Assembly: GCF_000397065.2 (NCBI RefSeq)
Contig: NZ_KE007306.1
Location: 1,238,687-1,302,686 of the forward strand
From: Marinobacter lipolyticus SM19
Lineage (GTDB): Bacteria; Pseudomonadota; Gammaproteobacteria; Pseudomonadales; Oleiphilaceae
DNA length: 64,000 bases
Reading direction: 5' to 3'
Below the pieces are notes generated by a model that saw nothing but the letters and a program-made list of their open reading frames with translations, did not search any database and had not been told where the DNA came from. This document shows, in pieces, positions 33,774 to 43,193 of the stretch (position 1 is its first letter; every line of letters begins with the position of its first letter). Made by a program: the position numbers and the translations under genes.

Positions 33774-34571
33774 ATGATCGTGAAAGCATCCCTGACTGCT
33801 TTGCTGATTGCCACACTGTGCTGGGCGTCCGACGCCTTTGCAGACAAGCTCATGGTGGCGGCGGCATCGAATCTCCAGTACGCAATGGAGGATATTCTCA
33901 AGCAGTTCAGGGAACAGCACCCCGACGATACCATCAACGTGGTGTACGGCTCATCCGGGAAACTGAGCACTCAGATCGCCCAGGGCGCCCCCTACGATCT
34001 CTATTTCTCCGCCGATATTACCTATCCACGCCAGCTCGCCAGCATGGGCCTGGCCGCTTCTGAGGTTCTGCCTTATGGTGTTGGGCGGATCGTACTATGG
34101 AGCGCCACCCGGGACGCGAGCGGGATGACCCTGGCGGATCTGGTGCCTGAGGACATTCAGCGTATCGCCATTGCCAATCCGCGACATGCTCCCTACGGAG
34201 CGCGCGCCAGGGAAGCCCTGGAAGCCGCCGGTGTATGGCCACAGATTCAGAACAAGCTGATCTTTGGCAGCAACATTTCCCAGGCAGCCCAGTTTGTAGA
34301 AACAGGTAACGCCCAGGTTGGCGTTCTGGCGCTTTCCCTGGCCCTGAGCCCGAGGCTGGCGCCCTCTGGCAGTTACTGGCTGATCCCTGACTCCTTGCAC
34401 AAACCGCTGGAACAGGGATACATCATCACCCAACGCGCCGCAGACAACGAACTGGCCCAGCGGTTTTCCGCCTTTATGGGTAGCGACAGGGTTCGTCAGA
34501 TCATGAGGGACAATGGCTTTGACCTTCCCGACAGCAAGCCGGATGGCTCAACCATTAACGCCACCCAGTAA
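33774..34571 (+). CDS. modA: ModA-like molybdate/oxyanion-binding periplasmic protein
   Basis: A protein of 263-265 residues with a signal peptide (LTALLIATLCWASDAFA) followed by mature DKLMVAAASNLQYAMEDIL. Typical ModA features are YGSSGKLSTQIAQGAPYDLYFSAD, ANPRHAPYG and GSNISQAAQFVETGNAQVG. It should bind molybdate or tungstate. No modB or modC follows: the next gene is convergent uvrD. The start may be ATG 33774 or GTG 33780, both close to AAGGAAGGG. Confidence 0.88.
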   Translation: MIVKASLTALLIATLCWASDAFADKLMVAAASNLQYAMEDILKQFREQHPDDTINVVYGSSGKLSTQIAQGAPYDLYFSADITYPRQLASMGLAASEVLPYGVGRIVLWSATRDASGMTLADLVPEDIQRIAIANPRHAPYGARAREALEAAGVWPQIQNKLIFGSNISQAAQFVETGNAQVGVLALSLALSPRLAPSGSYWLIPDSLHKPLEQGYIITQRAADNELAQRFSAFMGSDRVRQIMRDNGFDLPDSKPDGSTINATQ

Positions 34572-34588
34572 GGTTCCGTGTCCAGCAA

Positions 34589-36754
34589 TCAGCAGGCTTC
34601 CAGGGGCGCATAGGCCAGAACCAGCCACTTGGCGCCCTCGTCAAAATTCACCTGCACCCGGGTGTGATGACCGGTGCCCTCACTGTTCATCACGATCCCC
34701 TCACCGAATTTCGGATGACGCACCCGCTGCCCCAGGCTGAAACCGGATTGCGCTGCGGAGTCCTGACTGAACATGCTCTCATTGGGCCGCGCCAGCATCG
34801 CCGGGCGGGTTACGGTATTACGCAGCCGCACTTCCTGGATACAATCCCCCGGAATCTCCCGTACAAACCGTGATAACGCGTGGAACTTCTCCTGGCCGTA
34901 CAAACGGCGGGATTCGGCGTAAGTAAGCACCAGCTTTTTCATGGCCCGGGTGATGCCTACATACGCCAGCCGACGTTCTTCCTCCATCCGCCCCGGCTCC
35001 TCCAGCGACATGCTGTGGGGGAACAACCCTTCCTCCACCCCCGCCAGAAACACCAGCGGGAACTCCAGCCCCTTGGCGGAGTGGAGCGTCATCAGCTGGA
35101 CACTGTCCTCGTGGGAATCGGCCTGGGATTCCCCGGCATCCAGCGCCGCCTGGGCGATGAACTCCGCCAGCGGATCGACGCCGTCCTCTACCTCAAAGTC
35201 CGACAACGCATTCACCAGTTCTTCCAGGTTTTCCACCCGGGCCTGGCCTTTCTCGCCCTTTTCACTGGCGTGGTAGTCTTTCAGTCCGCTGGCTTCGATG
35301 GTCTGCTTCATCAGGCCATGCAGGGAGGCGTCATCCACCATCTCTGACAGGTCATTGATGATGGTCATAAACGACTGTAGTCCGGTTTTGGCCCGTCCCT
35401 TCATCAACCCCGCTTCCAACAGTCGTTCAGCAGCCTCCCACAGGGAAATGCTCTGACCGGTGGCCACTTCCCGCAACTCCGCCAGACTTTTCGCGCCGAT
35501 ACCCCGTGCCGGCACATTCACTACGCGCTCGAAGGCGGCATCGTCACGGCGATAATGAACCAGGCGCAGGTACGCCAGGGCGTTGCGAATTTCCTGGCGG
35601 TCATAGAAGCGCAAACCACCGTAGACCCGGTAGGGAATACCCTGGCGCATCAGCGCTTCTTCCAGCACCCGGGACTGGGCGTTGGAGCGATAGAGAATGG
35701 CCGATTCGCTGCGCAGGTTGCCGTCCTGCACCCAGCCGGAAATGGTGTCGGCGATGTAGTTGGCTTCGTCCTGTTCGTTGAACGCCGCGTACAGGCTGAT
35801 CGGTTCACCATCGGGCCCGTCGGTCCACAACTCTTTACCCAGGCGCCCCTGGTTGTTGGCAATCACTGCGTTGGCCGCCTTGAGGATCAGTTGCGTGGAG
35901 CGGTAATTCTGTTCCAGCCGCACCAGCCGGGCGTTGGGGAAATCCCGCTGGTACTGCTGGATGTTCTCGATTTTCGCACCCCGCCAGCCATAGATGGACT
36001 GATCGTCGTCCCCGACGATGGTCAACGGCACCCGGTTACTGGCCAGAACCTGCAGCCAGGCGTACTGGATCGTGTTGGTGTCCTGGAACTCGTCCACCAG
36101 GATGTGCTGGAATCGGTTCTGGTAGTGGGCCAGCAGCTCCGGCCTGTGCAGCCACAGTTCGTGGGAACGTAGTAACAGTTCGCCGAAATCCACCAGGCCG
36201 CTTTGCTGGCACAGTTTTTCGTACTGGCGGTACACGGTCAGCATGGGGGGGGTGAAATGATCCCCCGGGTTCTCCTGAATATGATCCGCCCGCAGGCCCT
36301 CATCCTTGTGGCTGTTGATAAACCACTGGGCCTGCTTCGGTGGCCATCGGCTCTCATCAATCTGCAGCTCCCGCATTACCCGTTTGACCAGCCGCAGCTG
36401 GTCGTCGCTGTCCAGCACCTGGAAATTCTCCGGCAGGCCGGCATCCTGCCAATGCGAACGCAACAGTCGGTGGGCAATACCGTGGAAGGTACCGAACCAC
36501 AGGCCACGGGCGGGGATGTCCATCATCTGTTCGATGCGGTAGCGCATCTCTTTGGCGGCCTTGTTGGTGAACGTTACCGCCAGAATCCCCGTGGGCGGCA
36601 CCCGGTCCACCTGCATCAGCCACGCAATCCTGTGTACCAGCACCCGGGTCTTGCCACTGCCGGCTCCGGCCAGCACCAGCAAGTGGTCGTTCTGTGCGGT
36701 CACGGCCTCGCGTTGGGCGTCATTGAGGGCGTCGATAATGTGGGAGACATCCAT
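34589..36754 (-). CDS. uvrD: DNA helicase II
   Basis: A 721-residue SF1A helicase with Walker A AGAGSGKTRVLVHRI, Walker B VDEFQDTN, QNYRST and TLHSAKGLEFP motifs. The C-terminal FGEG motif (HPKFGEGIVMNSEG) belongs to the Tudor-like domain that contacts RNA polymerase in UvrD. It unwinds DNA 3'-5' in nucleotide excision and mismatch repair. Length and order match UvrD of E. coli (720). The 241 bases upstream hold repeat copy B. Confidence 0.96.
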   Translation of the reverse strand: MDVSHIIDALNDAQREAVTAQNDHLLVLAGAGSGKTRVLVHRIAWLMQVDRVPPTGILAVTFTNKAAKEMRYRIEQMMDIPARGLWFGTFHGIAHRLLRSHWQDAGLPENFQVLDSDDQLRLVKRVMRELQIDESRWPPKQAQWFINSHKDEGLRADHIQENPGDHFTPPMLTVYRQYEKLCQQSGLVDFGELLLRSHELWLHRPELLAHYQNRFQHILVDEFQDTNTIQYAWLQVLASNRVPLTIVGDDDQSIYGWRGAKIENIQQYQRDFPNARLVRLEQNYRSTQLILKAANAVIANNQGRLGKELWTDGPDGEPISLYAAFNEQDEANYIADTISGWVQDGNLRSESAILYRSNAQSRVLEEALMRQGIPYRVYGGLRFYDRQEIRNALAYLRLVHYRRDDAAFERVVNVPARGIGAKSLAELREVATGQSISLWEAAERLLEAGLMKGRAKTGLQSFMTIINDLSEMVDDASLHGLMKQTIEASGLKDYHASEKGEKGQARVENLEELVNALSDFEVEDGVDPLAEFIAQAALDAGESQADSHEDSVQLMTLHSAKGLEFPLVFLAGVEEGLFPHSMSLEEPGRMEEERRLAYVGITRAMKKLVLTYAESRRLYGQEKFHALSRFVREIPGDCIQEVRLRNTVTRPAMLARPNESMFSQDSAAQSGFSLGQRVRHPKFGEGIVMNSEGTGHHTRVQVNFDEGAKWLVLAYAPLEAC

Positions 36755-36839
36755 AGAGATTCGGTCGCTACTGGTTAAATGAACAGGTATTGGATTATAA
36801 CAGGAGAAAACGGGGTTTGCCGGGTGGGCCTTGGATAGC

Positions 36840-36986
36840 CCTCTTTCTTTCGGAGGGTCGCACGAGGGCGGGCCCCTGTCCGGGACACGCTACGAGCACA
36901 TCCATGTGCGCTTAGGTGTGGCCATCCTTGGCCACACATAGTCCCGGACAGGGGCCCGCCCTCGCGCTTATCAAACTTGGGAGAGG
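36840..36986. repeat. Large palindromic intergenic repeat, copy B
   Basis: Perfect 23-base outer arms (36864-36886 and 36941-36963, GAGGGCGGGCCCC... on the left) enclose inner arms GTGTGGCC (36916-36923) and GGCCACAC (36930-36937) around the loop ATCCTT. The left side keeps an extra 29 bases (with GCACAT-CC-ATGTGC), while the right side has only three. It shares CTGTCCGGGACACGCT and the GGCC-loop-GGCC core with copy A. It lies between uvrD and the next minus-strand gene. Confidence 0.8.
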
Positions 36987-36995
36987 GCTTTTCTT

Positions 36996-38450
36996 TTAAA
37001 ACCCTCTTGGTACTGTTTGGGCTTCGACGAATTCAAACAGTCCTTCCAGACCACCTTCGCGACCGATACCGGACGCTTTCATACCGCCGAACGGCGCTTC
37101 CGGTGTCGGGCCAGTGCCTGTGTTCCAGCCGACGTGGCCGAAACGCAGGCCGGCGGCTACTCGCTGGGCGCGTTCGGCGTCGTTGGTGAATACATAAGAA
37201 GCCAGACCGAACTCGGTGTCATTACCCGCTTCGATGACTTCCTCTTCAGTGCGGAACAGGGCCATGGGCACCAGTGGGCCGAAGGTTTCCTCGCGGTAGC
37301 AGCACATGTCCCGGTTTACGTCGGTTATCACGGTCGGCGGGAAGAACAGGTGGCCTTCGCCGAGGTCCGCCGGTTTCTTGCCGGCCACGAGACCGGCGCC
37401 TTTCTCGAGGGCGTCCTCGAGGTGGCGTTTGACCTTGTCGAAGCCGGCCTTGTTGATCAGCGGGCCGAGGTCCACGTCTTCGGTGAGGCCATCGCCCACG
37501 GTCATCTTGTTGACCCGCTCCGCCAGCTTTTCACCGAAGGCATCGGCAACTTTCTCGTGGATGAAGATCCGGTTGGCACAGACGCAGGTCTGGCCGCCGC
37601 CGCGGAACTTGTTGGCGATCAGGTTGTCGGCGGCGGCATCCAGGTCGGCGTCATCAAATACGATGAACGGTGCGTTGCCGCCCAGTTCCAGGGCCAGCTT
37701 CTTGACCTGCTCAGAGGTATCCACCACCAGTTTGCGGCCCACTTCGGTGGAGCCGGTGAAGCTGAGCATGGGCACATCCGGGCTTTCGCACAGCACCTTG
37801 CCGATCACGCTGGCCTTGCCCATCACCAGGTTGACCATACCATCGGGCAGGTCCACATGTTTGTCCATCAGGCTGAACAGGGCGATCATCGTCAGCGGGG
37901 TTTCACTGGCCGGTTTGATGACTGACGGGCAGCCGGCGGCCAGGGCGGCAGACAGTTTCTTGGCGATCATGCCGATGGGGAAGTTCCACGGTGTGATCAG
38001 GCCGGCCACGCCGATGGGGCGATAATGGACGGTCCAGGTACAGTCCTTGGGCTTTTCGGTCAGGGTGTGGGCATCCAGTGCCTGGATGTGTTTGGAACAG
38101 TAATCGAAGAAGCCGGCGGCGTAGTCCACTTCGCCTTGGGCTTCTTTCAGTGGCTTGCCGTGTTCCATACACAGAATACGGCCCACTTCTTCCTTGTTTT
38201 CCTTCAACGCATCGCGGATGGCTTCCAGCCACCTGCGGCGGGTTTCCAGGGTATAGGGGCTGGTCAGCCGAAGCGCGGACTTGCCCGCTTCCACCGCCGC
38301 CACCACGTCCGACTCGGGCATGGAAGGAAGGCTGGCAATGACTTTGCCCGTCGCGGGATTGTAGACGTCAAACGTGTGACCTTCGGCAGAATCAGACCAG
38401 CGACCGCCGATATAGCCAGTCAACTTTTCAAGCAGGGGTGACTCGATCAT
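36996..38450 (-). CDS. NAD(P)-dependent succinate-semialdehyde dehydrogenase-family aldehyde dehydrogenase
   Basis: A 484-residue aldehyde dehydrogenase with the catalytic Cys in GGGQTCVCANR, the catalytic Glu in LELGGNAP, PWNFPIGM and the cofactor motif FTGSTEVG. The double Cys (CVC) next to the nucleophile and overall motif style match GabD-type succinate/glutarate-semialdehyde dehydrogenases. The ATG at 38450 is chosen, with AGGAG five bases before it. No gabT neighbour is present; the gene diverges from the HDAC-family gene. Confidence 0.9.
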   Translation of the reverse strand: MIESPLLEKLTGYIGGRWSDSAEGHTFDVYNPATGKVIASLPSMPESDVVAAVEAGKSALRLTSPYTLETRRRWLEAIRDALKENKEEVGRILCMEHGKPLKEAQGEVDYAAGFFDYCSKHIQALDAHTLTEKPKDCTWTVHYRPIGVAGLITPWNFPIGMIAKKLSAALAAGCPSVIKPASETPLTMIALFSLMDKHVDLPDGMVNLVMGKASVIGKVLCESPDVPMLSFTGSTEVGRKLVVDTSEQVKKLALELGGNAPFIVFDDADLDAAADNLIANKFRGGGQTCVCANRIFIHEKVADAFGEKLAERVNKMTVGDGLTEDVDLGPLINKAGFDKVKRHLEDALEKGAGLVAGKKPADLGEGHLFFPPTVITDVNRDMCCYREETFGPLVPMALFRTEEEVIEAGNDTEFGLASYVFTNDAERAQRVAAGLRFGHVGWNTGTGPTPEAPFGGMKASGIGREGGLEGLFEFVEAQTVPRGF

Positions 38451-38630
38451 CTCGGCTCCTCTCATTCAATGATTAACGGTCGAAAGCAGGGTTCCGTTGG
38501 TGTTTGCATCACGGCAGTATGACTCTCATAGTGGATGCAGAAACACGGGCTGTAAAGTAAGACGAAGGTGTTTTGACCGCCCGGTTTCTACGCCTATACT
38601 CGGAAAGTGACCCATTCAGGAGGCCGGCAA

Positions 38631-39647
38631 ATGAAAGCGTTTTTCCACCCTGCTCAGGACCAGCACATTCCAAAGACCTACTTTACCCGTGGTCAGATGC
38701 GCCAGCCCCAGGAAGTACCCGACCGCACCGCTCAGATGCTGGATGGCCTGAAGGCCATGGGTGTTCCGGTTCTGCAGCCGGCGGATCAGGGTGCAGGCCC
38801 GATTTCCCGGGTTCACGATCTCGGCTACCTGAGGTTCCTGGAGTCCGCTCACCGACGTTGGATGGAGATTCCCGAGGACTGGGGCGAGGAGGTGATGTCC
38901 AATATCTTTGTGCGTTCACCCAACGCCATGAAGGGCATTCTTGCCGAGGCGGCCTGTTATCTGGCGGATGGCAGCTGTCCGATCGGCGCCAATACCTGGG
39001 ATGCCGCCTATTGGTCAGCGCAAACCGCGCTGGGCGCCGCCGATGCCCTGATTGCCGGAGAGCGGATCTCTTATGCGGTATGTCGCCCACCGGGCCATCA
39101 TGCCCGCAAGGACGCCGCCGGCGGTTTCTGTTACCTCAACAACGCCGCCATTGCCGCGGAACATATGAAGAAACGATTCCCACGCCTGGTGATACTCGAT
39201 ACCGACATGCACCATGGCCAGGGTATTCAGGAAATCTTCTACGATCGCAGTGATGTGCTTTATATCTCGATACACGGTGATCCAACCAATTTCTATCCGG
39301 TGGTCAGTGGGTTCGAGAACGAGCGGGGGGAAGGTGAAGGTTACGGCTACAACATCAATATGCCGATGCCCCATGGTTCCTCGGAAGAGGATTTCTTCAA
39401 GAAACTGGACGAGGCGCTGGCCGCCATCCGCCTGTTCCAGCCGGATGCGCTGGTACTGACCCTCGGCTTTGATATCTACAAGGACGACCCACAGGCCAAG
39501 GTGTCGGTTTCATCCGAGGGCTTTGCCCGCCTCGGCAACCATATCCGTCAGACCGGCCTTCACACCCTGGTGGTGCAGGAAGGCGGTTATGACCTGGATA
39601 CCCTGAGCGCTAACGTCCAGCAGTTTTTCAAGGGTCTCGAAGGGTAA
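38631..39647 (+). CDS. Histone deacetylase-family amidohydrolase (acetylpolyamine type)
   Basis: A 338-residue zinc hydrolase of the arginase/deacetylase fold. RPPGHHA carries the His pair, ILDTDMHHGQGIQEIFY the zinc Asp/His and the charge relay, and VQEGGYDLDTL the C-terminal glycine motif. The N-terminal MKAFFHPAQDQHIPKTYFTRG matches bacterial acetylpolyamine aminohydrolases, which deacetylate N-acetylputrescine or related compounds. The ATG at 38631 has AGGAGG seven bases upstream. It converges with thiI, three bases apart. Confidence 0.88.
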   Translation: MKAFFHPAQDQHIPKTYFTRGQMRQPQEVPDRTAQMLDGLKAMGVPVLQPADQGAGPISRVHDLGYLRFLESAHRRWMEIPEDWGEEVMSNIFVRSPNAMKGILAEAACYLADGSCPIGANTWDAAYWSAQTALGAADALIAGERISYAVCRPPGHHARKDAAGGFCYLNNAAIAAEHMKKRFPRLVILDTDMHHGQGIQEIFYDRSDVLYISIHGDPTNFYPVVSGFENERGEGEGYGYNINMPMPHGSSEEDFFKKLDEALAAIRLFQPDALVLTLGFDIYKDDPQAKVSVSSEGFARLGNHIRQTGLHTLVVQEGGYDLDTLSANVQQFFKGLEG

Positions 39648-39650
39648 CGA

Positions 39651-41105
39651 TCAGGACGCCGGAGCGTACACCTTGATGTTGGTGTGCCCCTCGGCCTTCA
39701 GGTGGCCGGCGTGCATGCGGCTCATGGTGCCACGGTCACAGTACAGCAGGTACTGTTTCCCCTGAGGCAACGATTCGATCCGCTGATTCAGCTCGTAGAA
39801 AGGAATCTGCAGCACTTCGTTGTTGGTCATCTTCAGGGGTGACTGCTCCCCCTCGGACGGATGGCGCACATCGATGATGACATCGTTGACGTCCGGGGTA
39901 TGCACCAGTTCCACTTCTTCCGGCGTGGTTGTGGTTTCCAGCAATCGGGCAACTGGCGTTTCCTCCCGGCTGTCGATCGCCTGCTGCAGAACCGTCGCAT
40001 CCATTTCAGCTTCGTCTTCCTCCACCCGATGCAGCTTGGCGCGGGTGGCTGGTTTCTGGGAAATCACACCACAGTATTCCGGCATGGTCCGGGCGTAGGG
40101 CTCAGTGCCGATCTCCTTCGCGATCCGGATAATGGTTTCCTTATCCATCGAGATCAGCGGTCTCAACACCACTTCATCACTGGCGCGATCCACCACATTA
40201 AGGTTGGTCAGGGTCTGGCTGGAGACCTGGGCAACCGCGTCGCCAGTCACCAGACCTACCGCATTACTCTCCCGGGCGATGATGGACGCCGCTTTTAACA
40301 TCTGGCGCTTCAGTACCACCCCCCAGTGCCGGTGGTTGACCGATCGCATGATTTCCCCGATCACACCATCGAAGGGTACGGAAATGAACTTGGCGCCGTG
40401 GGACGAACCGTACCGCTCCCAGATGTAATGCGTGACCTGCCGAACGCCCACTTCGTGGGCCGTGCCGCCCAGGTTAAAGAACAGGAAGTGGCTGCGAAGT
40501 CCCCGGCGCATCATCAGGTAAGCCGCTACGGACGAGTCAAACCCGCCCGAAACCAGCGTCATGACAGTTTCCACACTACCAAGGGGATAGCCACCCAGGC
40601 CCCGGTGCTTGCGGTGGGCAATGTGGTAGTGGTCGTCCTGAATCTCGATGCGAACCTCGACCTGGGGAGCCTTCAGGTTTACCCCCAATGGGCTGGAAGC
40701 CTGCATCAGAGCACCGCCCACGTGGCGCTCAAGGTCGATGGAGCGGAAGTCATGCTCCCCGTGACGCCGGACGCGGACCGCAAACGTCTGGCCTTTGATG
40801 CGATCGGCAAACGCCTCTACTGCTTTTTCCGCCACATCGTCCATACTGACAAACGGGAACACGGCAATTTCCTGAATCGTGGAGATACCCGGAATGCGCA
40901 TCAATTCGTCAATCACCACGCTGGACAGCCCCCGGCCATCAGGAACCTCTACAGTCACGCGGTCCCAGCTGCCATCCACCTGGATATCACTGTCCTGGCG
41001 CGACAGCACCTTGCGGATGTTCTGGCGCAGGTGCCGCATTTGCTGGCGGCGTACGGGTTTGCTTTTAATGGCGACTTCCGCCGCAGGACGAATCAGGAGT
41101 TTCAT
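39651..41105 (-). CDS. thiI: tRNA 4-thiouridine synthase with rhodanese domain
   Basis: A 484-residue protein beginning MKLLIRPAAEVAIKSKPVRR. Domains in order are NFLD, THUMP, the PP-loop ATPase (SGGFDSSVAAYL), the PEYCGVISQ segment with the partner Cys, and a C-terminal rhodanese domain with the persulfide Cys in YLLYCDRGTMS. It makes s4U8 in tRNA and feeds sulfur to thiazole synthesis. A frame extending to 41354 overlaps divergent ppnN and was rejected. Confidence 0.95.
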   Translation of the reverse strand: MKLLIRPAAEVAIKSKPVRRQQMRHLRQNIRKVLSRQDSDIQVDGSWDRVTVEVPDGRGLSSVVIDELMRIPGISTIQEIAVFPFVSMDDVAEKAVEAFADRIKGQTFAVRVRRHGEHDFRSIDLERHVGGALMQASSPLGVNLKAPQVEVRIEIQDDHYHIAHRKHRGLGGYPLGSVETVMTLVSGGFDSSVAAYLMMRRGLRSHFLFFNLGGTAHEVGVRQVTHYIWERYGSSHGAKFISVPFDGVIGEIMRSVNHRHWGVVLKRQMLKAASIIARESNAVGLVTGDAVAQVSSQTLTNLNVVDRASDEVVLRPLISMDKETIIRIAKEIGTEPYARTMPEYCGVISQKPATRAKLHRVEEDEAEMDATVLQQAIDSREETPVARLLETTTTPEEVELVHTPDVNDVIIDVRHPSEGEQSPLKMTNNEVLQIPFYELNQRIESLPQGKQYLLYCDRGTMSRMHAGHLKAEGHTNIKVYAPAS

Positions 41106-41265
41106 AAATCGGAATTTTGTCGGGTGGCGTATTGGAAAGAATAGGCCTAGTCTAACGGTTTTGACGGACGCCTCAAAATCAGGCATTGCCGTAACATCAT
41201 AATCCGCGACCTGCGGGGCCGACCATAACGCCCACGCCGCACAATGTTCAGGAGCCACACTGTTC

Positions 41266-42648
41266 ATGACAGAAACGACCATCAATGCCCTGGTGTCCCC
41301 CGAGGGCAGCCTTGAGATTCTTTCCAACCACGAAGTCAACCGACTGAAAGACAAGAGTGAGGGTGGTCTCTACCGACTGTTCCGCCAGTGTGCCCTGGCG
41401 GTGCTCAACACCGGCGTTGAAACCGACGACTGCAAGTCACTGATGGAAGCACACGCCGATTTCGACGTCCGCTTGGTTCCTCAGCCCCGGGGCCTCAAGC
41501 TGGAACTGGTGAATGCACCGGCCCACGCTTTTGTCGACGGCTCAATGTTACGCGCCATCCGCGAACATCTGTTCTCGGTGTTGCGGGACATCATCTATTC
41601 CTACTCGATTCCGGAGTCGGCCTCGGGCTTTCGCAGGGACGACCCGCAAGACATCACCAATCTGATCTTCCACATCCTGCGCAATGCCAGGGTCCTGCAG
41701 GCCGGTCGCCAACCGGACCTCGTGGTGTGCTGGGGTGGCCACTCCATCAACCAGCAGGAATACCAGTACAGCAAGGAAGTGGGACATCAGCTGGGTTTGC
41801 GGGCCCTGAGCATCTGCACCGGGTGTGGCCCGGGCGCCATGAAAGGCCCAATGAAAGGAGCCACCATCGGCCACGCCAAGCAGCGGGTGAAAAACGGTCG
41901 CTATATCGGCCTGACCGAACCAGGCATTATCGGCGCCGAAGCGCCCAACCCGATCGTCAACGAACTGGTGATCATGCCGGACATCGAAAAGCGCCTGGAG
42001 GCCTTTGTCCGCACCGGCCATGGCGTCATTGTCTTCCCTGGCGGCGTGGGTACCGCCGAGGAAATTCTCTACCTGCTGGGCATTCTGTTGCACCCGGACA
42101 ACGCCGACCTGCCCTTCCCCGTTGTTTTTACCGGGCAGCAGGAAAACGCCGAATACTTCGAGATGATCGACAAGTTCATCCGCAATGCCCTCGGCGATGA
42201 GGCGGCCAGCAAGTACGAGATCATTATCGATGACCCCGCCAGGGTCGCGCAGACCATGAAGAAAGGCATGAAGGAGGTAGAAACTTTCCGGCGAGCCATG
42301 CAGGATGCCTATTACTTCAACTGGATGCTGAAGATCGACCCGGTGTTCCAGCTACCGTTCGCCCCCAATCACGACAACATGCTGGCTCTGGAACTCCACC
42401 GGGATCAGCCGGTTCACATGATCGCCGCAAACCTGCGCAAGGCTTTCAGCGGTATTGTTGCAGGAAACGTTAAAGAGAGTGGAATCAGGCAGATACAGGA
42501 GAAAGGACCGTTTGAAATTGCCGGTGACCCCAGCCTGATCCAGCCATTGGAGGCCATGCTTGAACAGTTTGTCGCCCAGAACCGGATGAAGCTGCCCGGC
42601 GCGACTGCTTACAAACCCAGCTACCGCATTGTCAGTCGGGCGGCCTGA
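41266..42648 (+). CDS. ppnN: Pyrimidine/purine nucleotide 5'-monophosphate nucleosidase
   Basis: A 460-residue LOG-family protein with the motif PGGVGTAEE (nucleotide monophosphate cleavage), GGHSINQQEY, STGCGPGAMKGPMKGA-like block (CTGCGPGAMKGPMKGAT) and the PpnN-specific N- and C-terminal extensions. PpnN splits nucleoside monophosphates to base and ribose 5-phosphate and in E. coli is stimulated by ppGpp. AGGAG lies 11 bases before the ATG. A stem-loop overlaps its stop codon. Confidence 0.93.
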   Translation: MTETTINALVSPEGSLEILSNHEVNRLKDKSEGGLYRLFRQCALAVLNTGVETDDCKSLMEAHADFDVRLVPQPRGLKLELVNAPAHAFVDGSMLRAIREHLFSVLRDIIYSYSIPESASGFRRDDPQDITNLIFHILRNARVLQAGRQPDLVVCWGGHSINQQEYQYSKEVGHQLGLRALSICTGCGPGAMKGPMKGATIGHAKQRVKNGRYIGLTEPGIIGAEAPNPIVNELVIMPDIEKRLEAFVRTGHGVIVFPGGVGTAEEILYLLGILLHPDNADLPFPVVFTGQQENAEYFEMIDKFIRNALGDEAASKYEIIIDDPARVAQTMKKGMKEVETFRRAMQDAYYFNWMLKIDPVFQLPFAPNHDNMLALELHRDQPVHMIAANLRKAFSGIVAGNVKESGIRQIQEKGPFEIAGDPSLIQPLEAMLEQFVAQNRMKLPGATAYKPSYRIVSRAA

Positions 42649-42656
42649 GCCGCCCG
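42637..42656 (+). other. Stem-loop spanning the ppnN stop codon
   Basis: CGGGCGGC (42637-42644) and GCCGCCCG (42649-42656) form a perfect 8-bp GC stem with a four-base loop CTGA that contains part of the TGA stop. There is no T run after it. Confidence 0.6.
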
Positions 42657-42683
42657 TCGATCACACCCCGAGCAGATCCGGAG

Positions 42684-43019
42684 TTACTGACCGCCACCCG
42701 CTGGCAGGCTAGCGTAGTAGGCGGCAAGGTTGGCAATATCCTCGTCGCTCAGGGCAGCGGCCTGCCCCTGCATGACCACGGCCTGCCCACCGGCGCGCTG
42801 TTTGTTCTTGTAGGCCGTCAGGGCATTCTTCAGATACTGCTCATTCTGTCCCGCCAGATTCGGATAACCGGGAATGGTCGCCATGCCGTTCTGGCCGTGG
42901 CAGGCGGCACACACCGCAGCCTTCGCTTTGCCGGCTTCGGCATCCGCAGCCATGGCCCCGACGGGAATGATGGTGCCGAGTGCAAACAGACCGGCAATGG
43001 TATAGTGTTTCAAACGCAT
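42684..43019 (-). CDS. Periplasmic monohaem c-type cytochrome
   Basis: The start at 43019 ([17 protein letters not shown]) gives a signal peptide cleaved after AMA and a mature protein of about 87 residues. There is one haem site, CAACH at residues 37-41, and a likely axial Met in [15 protein letters not shown]. It resembles a single domain of cytochrome c4/c553 and should carry electrons in the periplasm. GAGAGGG precedes the ATG. The longer frame to 43100 lacks a signal-like start. Confidence 0.9.
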   Translation of the reverse strand: MRLKHYTIAGLFALGTIIPVGAMAADAEAGKAKAAVCAACHGQNGMATIPGYPNLAGQNEQYLKNALTAYKNKQRAGGQAVVMQGQAAALSDEDIANLAAYYASLPAGGGQ

Positions 43020-43193
43020 TGGTTCTACCCTCTCATCGTTGTAATAACCGGCGTCAACCACGCGCCGGACATAAACTCGCCCTAACTTATAGCACAGCAA
43101 CTGGTATCCTCAAATGTGCAATATCAAGGCGGGGTGGACCGACACAGTACGTCAACAACGCAACAACCTGTTCCTACAGGCGGAGACTCAAAC

